Assembly: GCA_900769145.1 (NCBI GenBank)
Contig: CAAGFN010000061.1
Span: 1-32,522 of the forward strand
Direction of reading: 5' to 3'
DNA length: 32,522 bases
Source: Rikenellaceae bacterium
Lineage (GTDB): Bacteria > Bacteroidota > Bacteroidia > Bacteroidales > UBA932
Program-made: the position numbers and the translations under genes
The notes under the pieces: model-generated
Seen by the model: the letters and a program-made list of their open reading frames with translations, nothing else
What the model was told of the DNA's origin: nothing
Database searches by the model: none
In this document: piece after piece, positions 9,000-16,291 of the stretch
Position numbering within the stretch: position 1 is the stretch's first letter
How the letters are laid out: each line of letters starts with the position of its first letter

Positions 9000-9746
9000 C
9001 TACAGTGCTGACCTTCTCCTGAATTCAGCAACGGTAATGGCCGTGGCTATTGCTGCGTTGAGAGACTCGGAACCATTGTCATTGTACCTGGGAATCAGGA
9101 GTCTCCCGCTGACCTTGGCACTTACTTGCTGAGAAATGCCATTGGATTCGTTGCCTATGACAATGATTGAGGGCTTGTCAATACCACATTCCAAGTCTTG
9201 CCCGTAAATGTCCGAGCCGTCGAGAAAAGTGCCGTAAACTGCTCCGCCACAGTCTTTTGCAATGTCGCAGAGCATCGGAATCGACGCATAGTGGAACTTG
9301 ACTCGGAAAATAGCCCCCATTGTGGCCTGTACGACCTTCGGATTGAAGATATCGACAGTATCCGGACTGGCAAAGACAGCCTTGACATTGAACCAGTCCG
9401 CAATCCTGAGAATTGTCCCGAGATTGCCCGGATCCCTTATTGCATCCAAAGCTATGAACAATCCGAAATTACCTAAAGCATTCCTATAATCAGACTCATT
9501 TTTAATGCTGATATCCAGAGGTTTCCTTACCAATGCAAGCACGGGCGAACCTGATGCTGTCGCTGAAATCCTCTGCATTGCGGTATCACCGATTTCATCC
9601 CTTCGGTAGATTTTCTCGACAATGAATCCGGAACGCCCGGCCTCGTCCACCATCTTCTCGCCCTCCACAATGAAAAGACCCGTCCGGTCCCGGAACTTCT
9701 TGTCCGAGAGAGAACGGATCATCTTTATTTCATTGTTTGAGAGCAT
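9000..9746 (-). CDS. TrmH/SpoU family RNA 2'-O-methyltransferase
   Basis: A 248-residue SPOUT-class enzyme that transfers a methyl group from S-adenosylmethionine to a ribose 2'-OH in rRNA or tRNA. The three family motifs are clear: motif 1 DAIRDPGNLGTILR at 101-114, motif 2 IIVIGNESNG at 194-203 and motif 3 IPR...SESLNAAIATAI at 218-237. An N-terminal substrate-binding domain (about 1-90, with the typical LFIVEGEK) resembles RlmB/TsnR-type enzymes, so a 23S rRNA target is likely but unproven. The gene starts 21 bases after the arginine decarboxylase stop and ends 45 bases before the next ATG, all on one strand, which points to an operon. Confidence 0.93.
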   Translation of the reverse strand: MLSNNEIKMIRSLSDKKFRDRTGLFIVEGEKMVDEAGRSGFIVEKIYRRDEIGDTAMQRISATASGSPVLALVRKPLDISIKNESDYRNALGNFGLFIALDAIRDPGNLGTILRIADWFNVKAVFASPDTVDIFNPKVVQATMGAIFRVKFHYASIPMLCDIAKDCGGAVYGTFLDGSDIYGQDLECGIDKPSIIVIGNESNGISQQVSAKVSGRLLIPRYNDNGSESLNAAIATAITVAEFRRRSAL

Positions 9747-9767
9747 ATCTCATTAGTGCTGTTGCAC

Positions 9768-11162
9768 TCAATATCCGAGAATCTTCAGCATTGAGTCATA
9801 ACTCTGCTCAGGAGCAAACTCCCTGGTAATGAGCTTGCCGTCCTTATCCCTGTTAATGATAATATGTTTCGGGGACGGCTGGAGGCAATGCTTTACTCCG
9901 CCATAGCCGGAAATGGCCTCCTGGTATGCTCCGGTATGGAAGAAACCGATGTAGAGAGGGTCCCTGCGGCTCCTTACGGTCGGAAGGAAGATTGCATTGG
10001 CGTGAGCCTCGGAATTGTAGTAATCCTTGCTGTCACACGTGAGTCCGCCGAGGAATACCCTGTGATACTCGTCATTCCACTTGTTCAACGGCAGGAGAAT
10101 GAATCTCTGGTTCAGTCCCCAGGTATCCGGAAGGCAGGTCATGAACGAATTGTCAACCATATACCAGCATTCCCTGTCATTCTGCTGCTTCACATCCAGC
10201 ACCTTGAAGATTGTCGCTCCTGACTCGCCGACGGTGAAATTGCCGAACTCGGAATAGATGTCAGGGACAGGAACTCCGTGCGACTCGCACATTGTCTTAA
10301 TCTGGTATATGATTTCCTCAATCATATACTTGTAGTCGTAATCCCAAGTCAATGAGGTCTTTATAGGGAGTCCGCCACCGATATTGAGGGAGTCGAGATC
10401 CGGGCATATCTGCTTGAGGTCGCAATAGAGATTGAGGCATCTTGAAAGTTCATTCCAGTAGTAGGAGGTATCCCTTATGCCGGTATTGATGAAGAAGTGA
10501 AGCATCTTGAGCTTGAACTTCGGGTTCTTGCTGATGCCGTTCTTGTAGAACGGTATGATGTCGCTGTAACGTATTCCGAGCCTGGATGTATAGAAGTCGA
10601 ATGAAGGCTCCTCCTCGGCGGCAATTCTGATTCCAAGGTTCGTAGGGACCTCGGTCAGGTCGTCCAGGTCCTCGAGCTCGTTCTTGTTGTCGAGGACGGG
10701 GATTACGTTATGCCAGCCGGAATTGAGGAAATCGGCGATATTCTTGATATACTGAGGGCGTTTGAAGCCATTACAGATGACTATCAAGTCCTTGTCAACC
10801 AAGCCTTTATCCTTGAGACACTGGATGAGGTTCAAATCGTATGCGGATGAAGTCTCGATGTGGACATTGTTCTTCAACGCCTCCTCGAGAACGAATTCAA
10901 ACTGCGAACTCTTCGTACAGTAGCAATAGTGGTACTCTCCTTCGTAGCTGACTTTGCTCATCGCATTGCGGAACATCCGCTTGGCTCGCTGTATCTGACT
11001 GGAAATCTTCGGTAAATAAGTGATTTTCAGCGGAGTACCATACTCCTTGACAATATCCATCATATTGATGTCATTGACAATCAGGGACCCGTCTTCCACC
11101 CTGAATTCGTCCTGAGGGAAATCGAAGGTCTGTCCGACCAAGTCGATATATTTGTTCTTCAT
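9768..11162 (-). CDS. speA: Arginine decarboxylase (short, PLP fold-type III)
   Basis: It converts arginine to agmatine, the first step of the agmatine route to polyamines. The 464-residue product matches, as I remember it, the short arginine decarboxylase of Bacteroidota rather than the 630-660-residue E. coli SpeA. The PLP lysine is K84 in the strand YCYCTKSSQ, a glycine-rich phosphate-binding loop GGG lies at 262-264, and the C-terminal active-site motif LTCDS (C376-D377) is present. GFFHTGAYQ near residue 410 closes the active site. The ATG at 11162 is 70 bases from a TATATTTG box. No agmatine deiminase or carbamoylputrescine amidase gene is in the window. It is probably the first gene of a three-gene minus-strand operon. 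Confidence 0.9.
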   Translation of the reverse strand: MKNKYIDLVGQTFDFPQDEFRVEDGSLIVNDINMMDIVKEYGTPLKITYLPKISSQIQRAKRMFRNAMSKVSYEGEYHYCYCTKSSQFEFVLEEALKNNVHIETSSAYDLNLIQCLKDKGLVDKDLIVICNGFKRPQYIKNIADFLNSGWHNVIPVLDNKNELEDLDDLTEVPTNLGIRIAAEEEPSFDFYTSRLGIRYSDIIPFYKNGISKNPKFKLKMLHFFINTGIRDTSYYWNELSRCLNLYCDLKQICPDLDSLNIGGGLPIKTSLTWDYDYKYMIEEIIYQIKTMCESHGVPVPDIYSEFGNFTVGESGATIFKVLDVKQQNDRECWYMVDNSFMTCLPDTWGLNQRFILLPLNKWNDEYHRVFLGGLTCDSKDYYNSEAHANAIFLPTVRSRRDPLYIGFFHTGAYQEAISGYGGVKHCLQPSPKHIIINRDKDGKLITREFAPEQSYDSMLKILGY

Positions 11163-11231
11163 CCTTTAAAACAAAATAGTAAGGTTTTGGTTTAACATAG
11201 GCATATCCCGAACCAATCGGGAATTAGTCTG

Positions 11232-11239
11232 CAAATATA
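11232..11239 (-). promoter_or_regulatory. Arginine decarboxylase promoter, -7 box TATATTTG
   Basis: The minus strand reads TATATTTG, an exact TAnnTTTG match, about 70 bases before the ATG at 11162. No TTTG at the -33 distance was found. It is divergent from, and 31 bases away from, the tamL promoter. Confidence 0.5.
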
Positions 11240-11269
11240 GTTCAACAAAATGAAAATACTTGCTTTTTA

Positions 11270-11301
11270 TTTGAGTTTATCTTCCAAAAAGCATAATTTT
11301 G
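11270..11301 (+). promoter_or_regulatory. tamL promoter, TTTG-N20-TAATTTTG
   Basis: TTTG at 11270-11273 and TAATTTTG at 11294-11301 are separated by exactly 20 bases, a full match to the Bacteroidota -33/-7 consensus. Transcription would start near 11308, giving a leader of about 65 bases. Confidence 0.8.
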
Positions 11302-11374
11302 TAACCGGATACCCTGAAAATCAGTTTTTGGCGGCATTTTCCGGAATGCTGAGGAGTAATTCTTGTTGACATTG

Positions 11375-13618
11375 ATGGTGAAGTTCTATAGAGCGGCTCT
11401 GACAATTATCCTGCCTGCGGCAATGCTGGCGTCGTGCAGTACGACCCGTGTCCTTGCCGACGGGGAATTGCGCCTTGCCAAGAATGAAGTCCGGATTGAA
11501 GGGGATACAAAGCTCAATGCGGGCAATCTCAGCCAGTATGTCAAGCAGAAACCCAATTCAAGTCTCATTTTCGGCTGGAACCCTTTCCTGAATGTGTATA
11601 ACTGGACCGGAGGCAAGGACAATTTCTTCGGGCGGCTGTTCCGCAAGATAGGTACACCTCCTGTCGTGTTCAGGCCAGATCTCGTTGAATCCTCAGCGGA
11701 AAACATTGAAAGACATCTGGAGTATCTGGGATATTATGGCTCGACTGTGGAGCCGGTGGTGGACATCAAAAAGAAAATTGCAAAGGTCACGTACAAGGTA
11801 ACACCCGGGATACAGTACCGCATCAAGGACGTCACTTATCACCTTCCTGACAATCCTGCATTCAAGGCATCCTTCTCCGCCGACAGCTCCAGGACATTGA
11901 TCAGGAAGGGGGGCTTCCTTTCTGAAGAAGTGCTCGAGGCCGAGAGTCAACGTGCATCCACATTCTACAGAAACTCAGGATATTACGGATTTTCCAAGAA
12001 TTACTTTTTCTTTCAGGCTGACACATTGGATACGCCGGGAGAGGCTCTGCTGGAATACCGAATCAATGAGTACACCAGGAACGAAAAGCCTTCTGATGCC
12101 GTCCCGTTCCGCCAATACCGCTTCGACAAGGTGGAGATTTCGCATCCGGGAAACTTCCACATTCGGGAAAGAGTGCTGCGCAACCTGAATACGATAATGC
12201 CGGGCGAACTCTATGGGGAGAATGTGGTCAACAACACTTACTCAAGGCTTTCTTCATTGTCGATTCTCAGCGGAGTGAACATTGAGGTGACGGAATCCGA
12301 CACCGCTTCAGTCAATGCCACTATCAATCTTACACCTTCAAGGCTTCTTGGATTCAAATTCAATATAGAAGGATCTTCCAACTCAAGTGGTCTTTTAGGT
12401 ATTTCGCCGGGACTTTCTTTCTATCACAAGAATCTTTTCCGAGGGGGAGAAGTGCTTAACGTGAACTTCAGGGGCAATTTCCAGTTCAAGTTCAATGATG
12501 ATATCCGGGCGACTGAATTCGGTGTGTCGGCCGGCCTTCGTTTTCCGCGTTTCCTCCTGCTTTCAGGTGACAAATTCAAGAAAACTGTTCCAAGCACGGA
12601 AATCAAGGCTTCATATAATTATCAGGACAGACCGGAATACAGAAGGAATATCATTTCCACGTCGTACATGTATTCCGGCTCGCACAAGAAACTGTATTTC
12701 CAGTTTTCTCCAATCCAGCTCAATATCGTAAGGCTGTTCAACATTGACCCGGCGTTCTATGAATCGCTTTCCGGCAATCCTTTTATGAGGAATGCCTACC
12801 AGGACCACTTTGACCTTGGATTCGGAGGTACATTGTACTATACGACAAACACCGACGTGACTCCTCACAATACCTACCATTATTTCAGGTTCCAGCTGAA
12901 TTCGGCAGGCAATCTTCTGAGTCTGTTCAATCCGCTGATGCCGAAGAATGCGGACGGTTCCAGGATGATTTGGAATACTCCTTATTCACAATATGTCAGA
13001 GGGGAGTTTACGGCCGGGAAAACCTGGGTTTTCGGTAAGAATGACAAGCAGTCAGTAGCCACGAGAATTCTTGCAGGGGCAGGATTCGCTTACGGCAATT
13101 CAGAAGCGCTTCCTTTCGAGCAGCATTTCTATTCGGGAGGCGCCAACAGTCTCAGGGGCTGGCAGGCCAGGAGTGTAGGACCGGGAATTTCTGCAAAGGA
13201 CACGACTTTCGTGATTCCGAATCAAACCGGTGACATGAAGATTGAGGGCAATCTGGAATATCGTTTCGGCCTGTTCTGGAAGTTGAACGGTGCTCTTTTC
13301 GTAGATGCGGGCAATGTCTGGACCTTGAATGACTCAAAGCAAACTTTGGGGAATAATACTGATAATCAATCAGTTGCCAATTATGACATCAATACTGTCA
13401 ATCCGGGCAAGATAACAGCGAAGAATTTCATCAATGGCCTGGCTCTTGACTGGGGTGCAGGTCTTCGCCTGGATTTGAATTTCATCCTGGTCCGTCTGGA
13501 TCTGGGCATTGTTCTGCGCGATCCGTCCAGGGAGGCGGGGAACAGGTGGGCTCCGCCTTCGCGATGGTTCAAGAAGGATGGGTACGCTGTGCATTTCGGA
13601 GTGGGGTATCCGTTTTAA
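11375..13618 (+). CDS. tamL: TamL: lipoprotein-type TamA/BamA-superfamily outer-membrane assembly protein
   Basis: A 747-residue Omp85-superfamily protein. The N-terminus is a lipoprotein signal with lipobox LAS-C21, which separates the Bacteroidota TamL type from ordinary TamA. POTRA-like repeats fill about residues 30-330 and a C-terminal 16-strand barrel follows; the conserved barrel-loop motif R594-G-W lies in a GGANSLRGW context, and the chain ends with an aromatic F. The family helps insert proteins into, or connects the inner membrane to, the outer membrane, normally together with TamB. No tamB gene is in the window. An in-frame TTG at 11363 has a better-spaced GAGGAG upstream but would add only MLTL; the ATG is preferred because this phylum does not depend on Shine-Dalgarno pairing. 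The stop codon overlaps the first repeat unit downstream. Confidence 0.87.
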   Translation: MVKFYRAALTIILPAAMLASCSTTRVLADGELRLAKNEVRIEGDTKLNAGNLSQYVKQKPNSSLIFGWNPFLNVYNWTGGKDNFFGRLFRKIGTPPVVFRPDLVESSAENIERHLEYLGYYGSTVEPVVDIKKKIAKVTYKVTPGIQYRIKDVTYHLPDNPAFKASFSADSSRTLIRKGGFLSEEVLEAESQRASTFYRNSGYYGFSKNYFFFQADTLDTPGEALLEYRINEYTRNEKPSDAVPFRQYRFDKVEISHPGNFHIRERVLRNLNTIMPGELYGENVVNNTYSRLSSLSILSGVNIEVTESDTASVNATINLTPSRLLGFKFNIEGSSNSSGLLGISPGLSFYHKNLFRGGEVLNVNFRGNFQFKFNDDIRATEFGVSAGLRFPRFLLLSGDKFKKTVPSTEIKASYNYQDRPEYRRNIISTSYMYSGSHKKLYFQFSPIQLNIVRLFNIDPAFYESLSGNPFMRNAYQDHFDLGFGGTLYYTTNTDVTPHNTYHYFRFQLNSAGNLLSLFNPLMPKNADGSRMIWNTPYSQYVRGEFTAGKTWVFGKNDKQSVATRILAGAGFAYGNSEALPFEQHFYSGGANSLRGWQARSVGPGISAKDTTFVIPNQTGDMKIEGNLEYRFGLFWKLNGALFVDAGNVWTLNDSKQTLGNNTDNQSVANYDINTVNPGKITAKNFINGLALDWGAGLRLDLNFILVRLDLGIVLRDPSREAGNRWAPPSRWFKKDGYAVHFGVGYPF

Positions 13619-13862
13619 TTTCCCCCCTGCCCCCATTACGGGGGAGGGCGCTCCGTGCACACCATCGCCGCAGGCCTCGCTTCGTTGTTCTCCGTGCGGC
13701 GGCTCGTGCCGCCATTCCAATTTCCCCCCTGCCCCCATTACGGGGGAGGGCGCTCCGTGCGCACCATCGCCGCGGGCCAGCGCTTCGCTGTTCTTCGCGC
13801 GGCGGCTTGTGCCGCCATTTCAATTTCCCCCCTGCCCCCATTACGGGGGAGGGCGCTCCGTG
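13617..13862. repeat. Tandem 102-103 bp GC-rich repeats (two full units and a partial third)
   Basis: A 41-base core starting AATTTCCCCCCTGCCCCC and ending GCGCTCCGTG occurs identically at 13617, 13719 and 13822, so the period is 102 then 103 bases. The core folds on itself through CCCCC-ATTAC-GGGGG plus flanking CCC/GGG pairs. Between cores, the spacer holds a second hairpin (GGCGGC, TCGT or TTGT, GCCGCC) at 13698-13713 and in the next unit. The spacers differ at several positions while the cores do not. The array begins inside the tamL stop codon. Open frames through it are proline-rich artefacts of the repeat. Confidence 0.9.
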
Positions 13863-13917
13863 GGAAGGTATGTTTTTATTTGATCCGCTATTCCCCCTCC
13901 ACGAATCAGGCCCAGAG

Positions 13918-13955
13918 CGTGGAAGGTGCATCCAATCAACATTGCACTATCCACG
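13918..13955. repeat. Imperfect inverted repeat
   Basis: CGTGGAAGGTGCA and TGCACTATCCACG pair over 13 positions, with one A-A mismatch and one G-T wobble, around a 12-base loop. Additional CCAC/GTGG motifs on both sides (near 13898 and 13970) allow alternative pairings. No T-run follows, so it is not a typical terminator. Confidence 0.5.
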
Positions 13956-14152
13956 ATAAGCGCCCTCATGGTGGAGAGTGCGTTCCGAGAAGATACCGGG
14001 CCAAGATAACGCTATGCTGTCGGGGATGACGACTTGAAAGCCGGGCATGACGCTATTAGCAATTAGATGCCCTATACGAATTTGGGACAATCAGTATCTT
14101 TATATTGTGTCTTTGTCATACTCTGTCTCGGGCTATGTGTTCACGAATAGCT

Positions 14153-14217
14153 GTAGGCCAGCAAGGCGAGTCAAGATGGTGCGATAAAAGGCATCTTGTC
14201 TCACCGTGCTGGCCTAC
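14153..14217. repeat. Long hairpin: 26-bp stem, 13-base loop
   Basis: The arms 14153-14178 and 14192-14217 pair at 23 of 26 positions, including an uninterrupted 11-bp outer segment (GTAGGCCAGCA with TGCTGGCCTAC) and a 7-bp inner segment (CAAGATG with CATCTTG). The loop is GTGCGATAAAAGG. It is far stronger than the other hairpins here, has no T-run, and sits about 535 bases from the tamL stop. It could be a REP-type palindrome, a mobile-element end or a small structured RNA; the sequence does not decide. Confidence 0.75.
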
Positions 14218-14288
14218 GGTTATGTATATTGCTGGCGGGTGAGACTTCCGTGATTAAAGTGCCCTTGACCAGAAAAGCATTTTCGAAT

Positions 14289-14356
14289 GCAAAACGGCCG
14301 AGAAATGTGGAAAATCCCGGCATTTTGCATTCCGGTAGGCAAAACGGCCGAGAAAT
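14289..14356. repeat. 18-bp direct repeat, 50-base period
   Basis: GCAAAACGGCCGAGAAAT occurs identically at 14289-14306 and 14339-14356. The first copy is preceded by a GCATT-TTCG-AATGC mini-hairpin, and GAATGCAAAA at its start is the inverse of TTTTGCATTC between the copies, so direct and inverted repeats overlap. Confidence 0.75.
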
Positions 14357-14411
14357 ATAACTTGCTTCAGATTTGCATCAGATTTCCGAGGTCAGATTAT
14401 CTCCCGAGGAT

Positions 14412-14476
14412 GGTCGCGAGCGGTAAGCCAAACGTCCGGTGGACGTTTGCAGCGAGCAGCCGACGGCAGTCGGACC
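14412..14476. repeat. Hairpin module, copy A
   Basis: GAGCGGTAAGC (14418-14428) and GCAGCGAGCAGCC (14449-14461) flank a perfect 9-bp stem, CAAACGTCC with GGACGTTTG, loop GGT. A second hairpin, CCGAC-GGCA-GTCGG, follows at 14460-14473, and outer GGTC/GACC bases could close the whole module. The flanks match copy B exactly while the stem sequence differs. Confidence 0.75.
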
Positions 14477-14563
14477 GGACAGTAGCCATAGCTACGTGAC
14501 TGATGAGGGAAGAAATATGGACCGGAAAGATATGTATAATATGATGCTGGTTATTTTTTGAAT

Positions 14564-14819
14564 ATTACTTACTTAAGTTTCGCAAGTGCGAAACGACCTT
14601 ATATAGAGGCCGATAGGCCGACAGTAAGTCCCTTTCCCGGGGTCGTGAGCGGTAAGCGAAAGCCCAGTGGTCTTTCGCAGCGAGCAGCCCGAAGGGACGG
14701 TAGGGATTTAGGAATAGGGTAGCGTGGACAATACTCGTGGCGGCAGCATTTGCTCGCATAGCGCGGTAAACCACTGAATGTTAAGCACTTGCGACTTGCG
14801 AAACTTGAATTACTTACTT
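14564..14819. mobile_element. Candidate MITE-like element inserted at the 3' end of rarA
   Basis: An 11-bp direct repeat, ATTACTTACTT, occurs at 14564-14574 and 14809-14819 and brackets 234 bases whose ends carry a 13-bp inverted repeat: AAGTTTCGCAAGT at 14575-14587 and its complement at 14794-14806. The right inverted repeat is two bases in from the direct repeat. The left end also forms its own GTTTCGCA-AG-TGCGAAAC hairpin, and ACTTGCG is doubled at the right end. There is no transposase gene, so it would be non-autonomous. The right direct repeat contains the rarA stop codon, so an insertion there would leave the reading frame intact. It carries copy B of the hairpin module. Confidence 0.55.
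14641..14703. repeat. Hairpin module, copy B
   Basis: GAGCGGTAAGC (14647-14657) and GCAGCGAGCAGCC (14677-14689) are identical to copy A. Between them the stem is CGAAAGCCC with GGTCTTTCG, loop AGT, pairing at 8 of 9 positions. An outer stem GTCCCTT/AAGGGAC (starting upstream near 14628) encloses the module. It lies inside the MITE-like element. Confidence 0.7.
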
Positions 14820-16130
14820 GTAGTACTTCGGCCAGCAGGATGCCAGATAGTTCTTCAGGACATCCTCGTGACGGTTCTCGGCAGGATTGTAGAAAACCTT
14901 GCCGGTAAGGCCGGAAGGCATGAACTCCAAGTCCGTGAAATGGCCGGGATAATCGTGCGCATACTTATAGCCGTCAGAATAGCCAAGTTCCTCCATCAAA
15001 CCGGTCGGAGCATTCCGCAAATAAAGCGGAACCGACTCCGCCTGAGTCTTCCTTGCAACCTCAAGAGCCTCATTGATAGCCAGATATGCAGAATTACTCT
15101 TCGGCGACGAAGCCAGGTATATAGTCGCCTCAGCCAGAGGAATCCTGCCCTCGGGCATACCTATTGATGAAACTGTCTGGAAACAGGCATTTGCCAGGAG
15201 CAACGCATTCGGATTGGCCAGCCCAACATCCTCAGCCGCAGAAATACACAGCCTCCTGGCAATGAATTTCGGATCCTCTCCGGCATCAATCATCCTTGCA
15301 AGATAATAAATGGCAGCATTGGGGTCAGATCCACGGATACTCTTGATAAAAGCGGAAATTATGTCATAATGCATCTCCCCACCCTTGTCATACCTCGCAA
15401 CATCAGACTGAATACAAGACTCAACAGTCTGATTGTCAATGACAACCTTTTCATTGGCAGGAACCGAATCCACCACCAGCTCCAGAATATTCAGCAACTT
15501 CCTGGCATCCCCGCCGGAATACCTGAAAAAAGCCTCAGTTTCAGCAAGTTCAATCTCACGATGCTTCAGAATCTCATCATTGTCAATGGCCCGCAATGCC
15601 AATTCCCTCAAATCATCAGGCCCAAGCGGCTTCAGGACGAACACCTGGCACCTGGACAAAAGCGGATTGATAACCTCAAACGAAGGATTCTCCGTCGTAG
15701 CGCCGATCAAAACCACGGTTCCGTCTTCCACTGCCCCCAGAAGAGCATCCTGCTGCGCCTTGTTGAACCTGTGTATCTCGTCAATGAAAAGAATCGGAGC
15801 GGGTCTTGAAGCGAAAACCGACGAGCTCTCCGCCTTGGCCCTGTCAATCACCTCGCGAACATCCTTGACGCCGGAAGAAACTGCGGAAAGAGTATAAAAC
15901 TCGCGGTCCAGCCTCTGGGCAACAATCCTTGCAAGCGTGGTCTTTCCCACCCCCGGAGGCCCCCAAAGAATGAACGAAGAAATATTGCCCGAAGAAAGCA
16001 TTCTCCAGAGCACTGCTCCCTCTCCGACAATATGTTTCTGCCCGGAATAATCCTCCAGGAGAGTTGGCCGCATCCTTTCCGGAAGGGGAGGAAGCATTCT
16101 GTTCGCTTCTTTCATATTTACTTCGCTCAT
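14814..16130 (-). CDS. rarA: Replication-associated recombination protein A (RarA/MgsA), AAA+ ATPase
   Basis: A clamp-loader-like AAA+ ATPase that acts at stalled replication forks. The 438-residue product has Walker A GPPGVGKT at 57-64, Walker B ILFIDE at 113-118, sensor 1 GATTENPSF at 143-151 and the arginine-finger region LLSR (157-160). The C-terminal half is the tetramerisation domain of the family, and the length fits (E. coli 447). The open frame extends upstream to 16304, but that extension would overlap the pyk start and both promoters. The ATG at 16130 gives the expected MSEVN...PLPERMRP start; an alternative ATG lies five codons in. The stop codon sits in an 11-bp direct repeat at the edge of a likely insertion element. 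Confidence 0.95.
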   Translation of the reverse strand: MSEVNMKEANRMLPPLPERMRPTLLEDYSGQKHIVGEGAVLWRMLSSGNISSFILWGPPGVGKTTLARIVAQRLDREFYTLSAVSSGVKDVREVIDRAKAESSSVFASRPAPILFIDEIHRFNKAQQDALLGAVEDGTVVLIGATTENPSFEVINPLLSRCQVFVLKPLGPDDLRELALRAIDNDEILKHREIELAETEAFFRYSGGDARKLLNILELVVDSVPANEKVVIDNQTVESCIQSDVARYDKGGEMHYDIISAFIKSIRGSDPNAAIYYLARMIDAGEDPKFIARRLCISAAEDVGLANPNALLLANACFQTVSSIGMPEGRIPLAEATIYLASSPKSNSAYLAINEALEVARKTQAESVPLYLRNAPTGLMEELGYSDGYKYAHDYPGHFTDLEFMPSGLTGKVFYNPAENRHEDVLKNYLASCWPKYYK

Positions 16131-16220
16131 AAATCTAAAATATTGATAATCAATGAATAAAACATATTTGTTTTTAGTGGTAACAAAAATGTTATAGGGA
16201 TTTGAACCCTCATTTCTTCG

Positions 16221-16228
16221 CAAAGATA
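16221..16228 (-). promoter_or_regulatory. rarA promoter, -7 box TATCTTTG
   Basis: The minus strand reads TATCTTTG, matching TAnnTTTG, with no good -33 box. Transcription would begin near 16214, giving a leader of about 84 bases. That leader contains AGGGTTCAAATCCCT (a tRNA T-arm look-alike), the inverted repeat TAACA/TGTTA at 16181-16194 and the palindrome ATTGATAATCAAT at 16142-16154. Confidence 0.5.
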
Positions 16229-16250
16229 GCCTTAAAAAGTATAAAATGAC

Positions 16251-16258
16251 TAAATTTG
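16251..16258 (+). promoter_or_regulatory. Pyruvate kinase promoter, -7 box TAAATTTG
   Basis: TAAATTTG matches TAnnTTTG exactly, 33 bases before the pyk ATG. It is divergent from the rarA box, which lies only 22 bases away, so the two promoters share a short control region. Confidence 0.55.
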
Positions 16259-16291
16259 TAATATAAAAGGAAAACAAATAGACCAGAAGAA

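Larger units (their letters stand above)
13619..14813. other. Repeat-rich non-coding region between convergent tamL and rarA
   Basis: About 1.2 kb without a convincing gene. It holds the tandem GC-rich repeats (13617-13862), an imperfect hairpin (13918-13955), a long hairpin (14153-14217), an 18-bp direct repeat (14289 and 14339), two copies of a hairpin module (14412-14476 and 14641-14703) and a MITE-like insertion next to rarA. Short open frames here (for example 14287-14499 plus and 14565-14774 minus) run straight through the repeats and have no plausible start context. The region looks like an accumulation site for small non-autonomous elements between two gene ends. Confidence 0.75.

Noticed and set aside
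13509..13959. Proline-rich open frames of 120-137 codons through the tandem repeats, on both strands
   Set aside because: They translate the same repeat in several frames, overlap the tamL 3' end, and have no credible start site.
13617..14356. CRISPR array
   Set aside because: The repeats are too long, too few and unevenly spaced, and no cas gene is nearby.
14287..14499. 70-codon plus-strand open frame across the 18-bp repeat and hairpin module A
   Set aside because: Its sequence is made of repeated DNA elements and the conserved feature is the hairpin, not the protein. No promoter box precedes it.
14565..14774. 69-codon minus-strand open frame inside the MITE-like element
   Set aside because: It runs across both the inverted repeat and the hairpin module, with no start context; more likely a by-product of the element.
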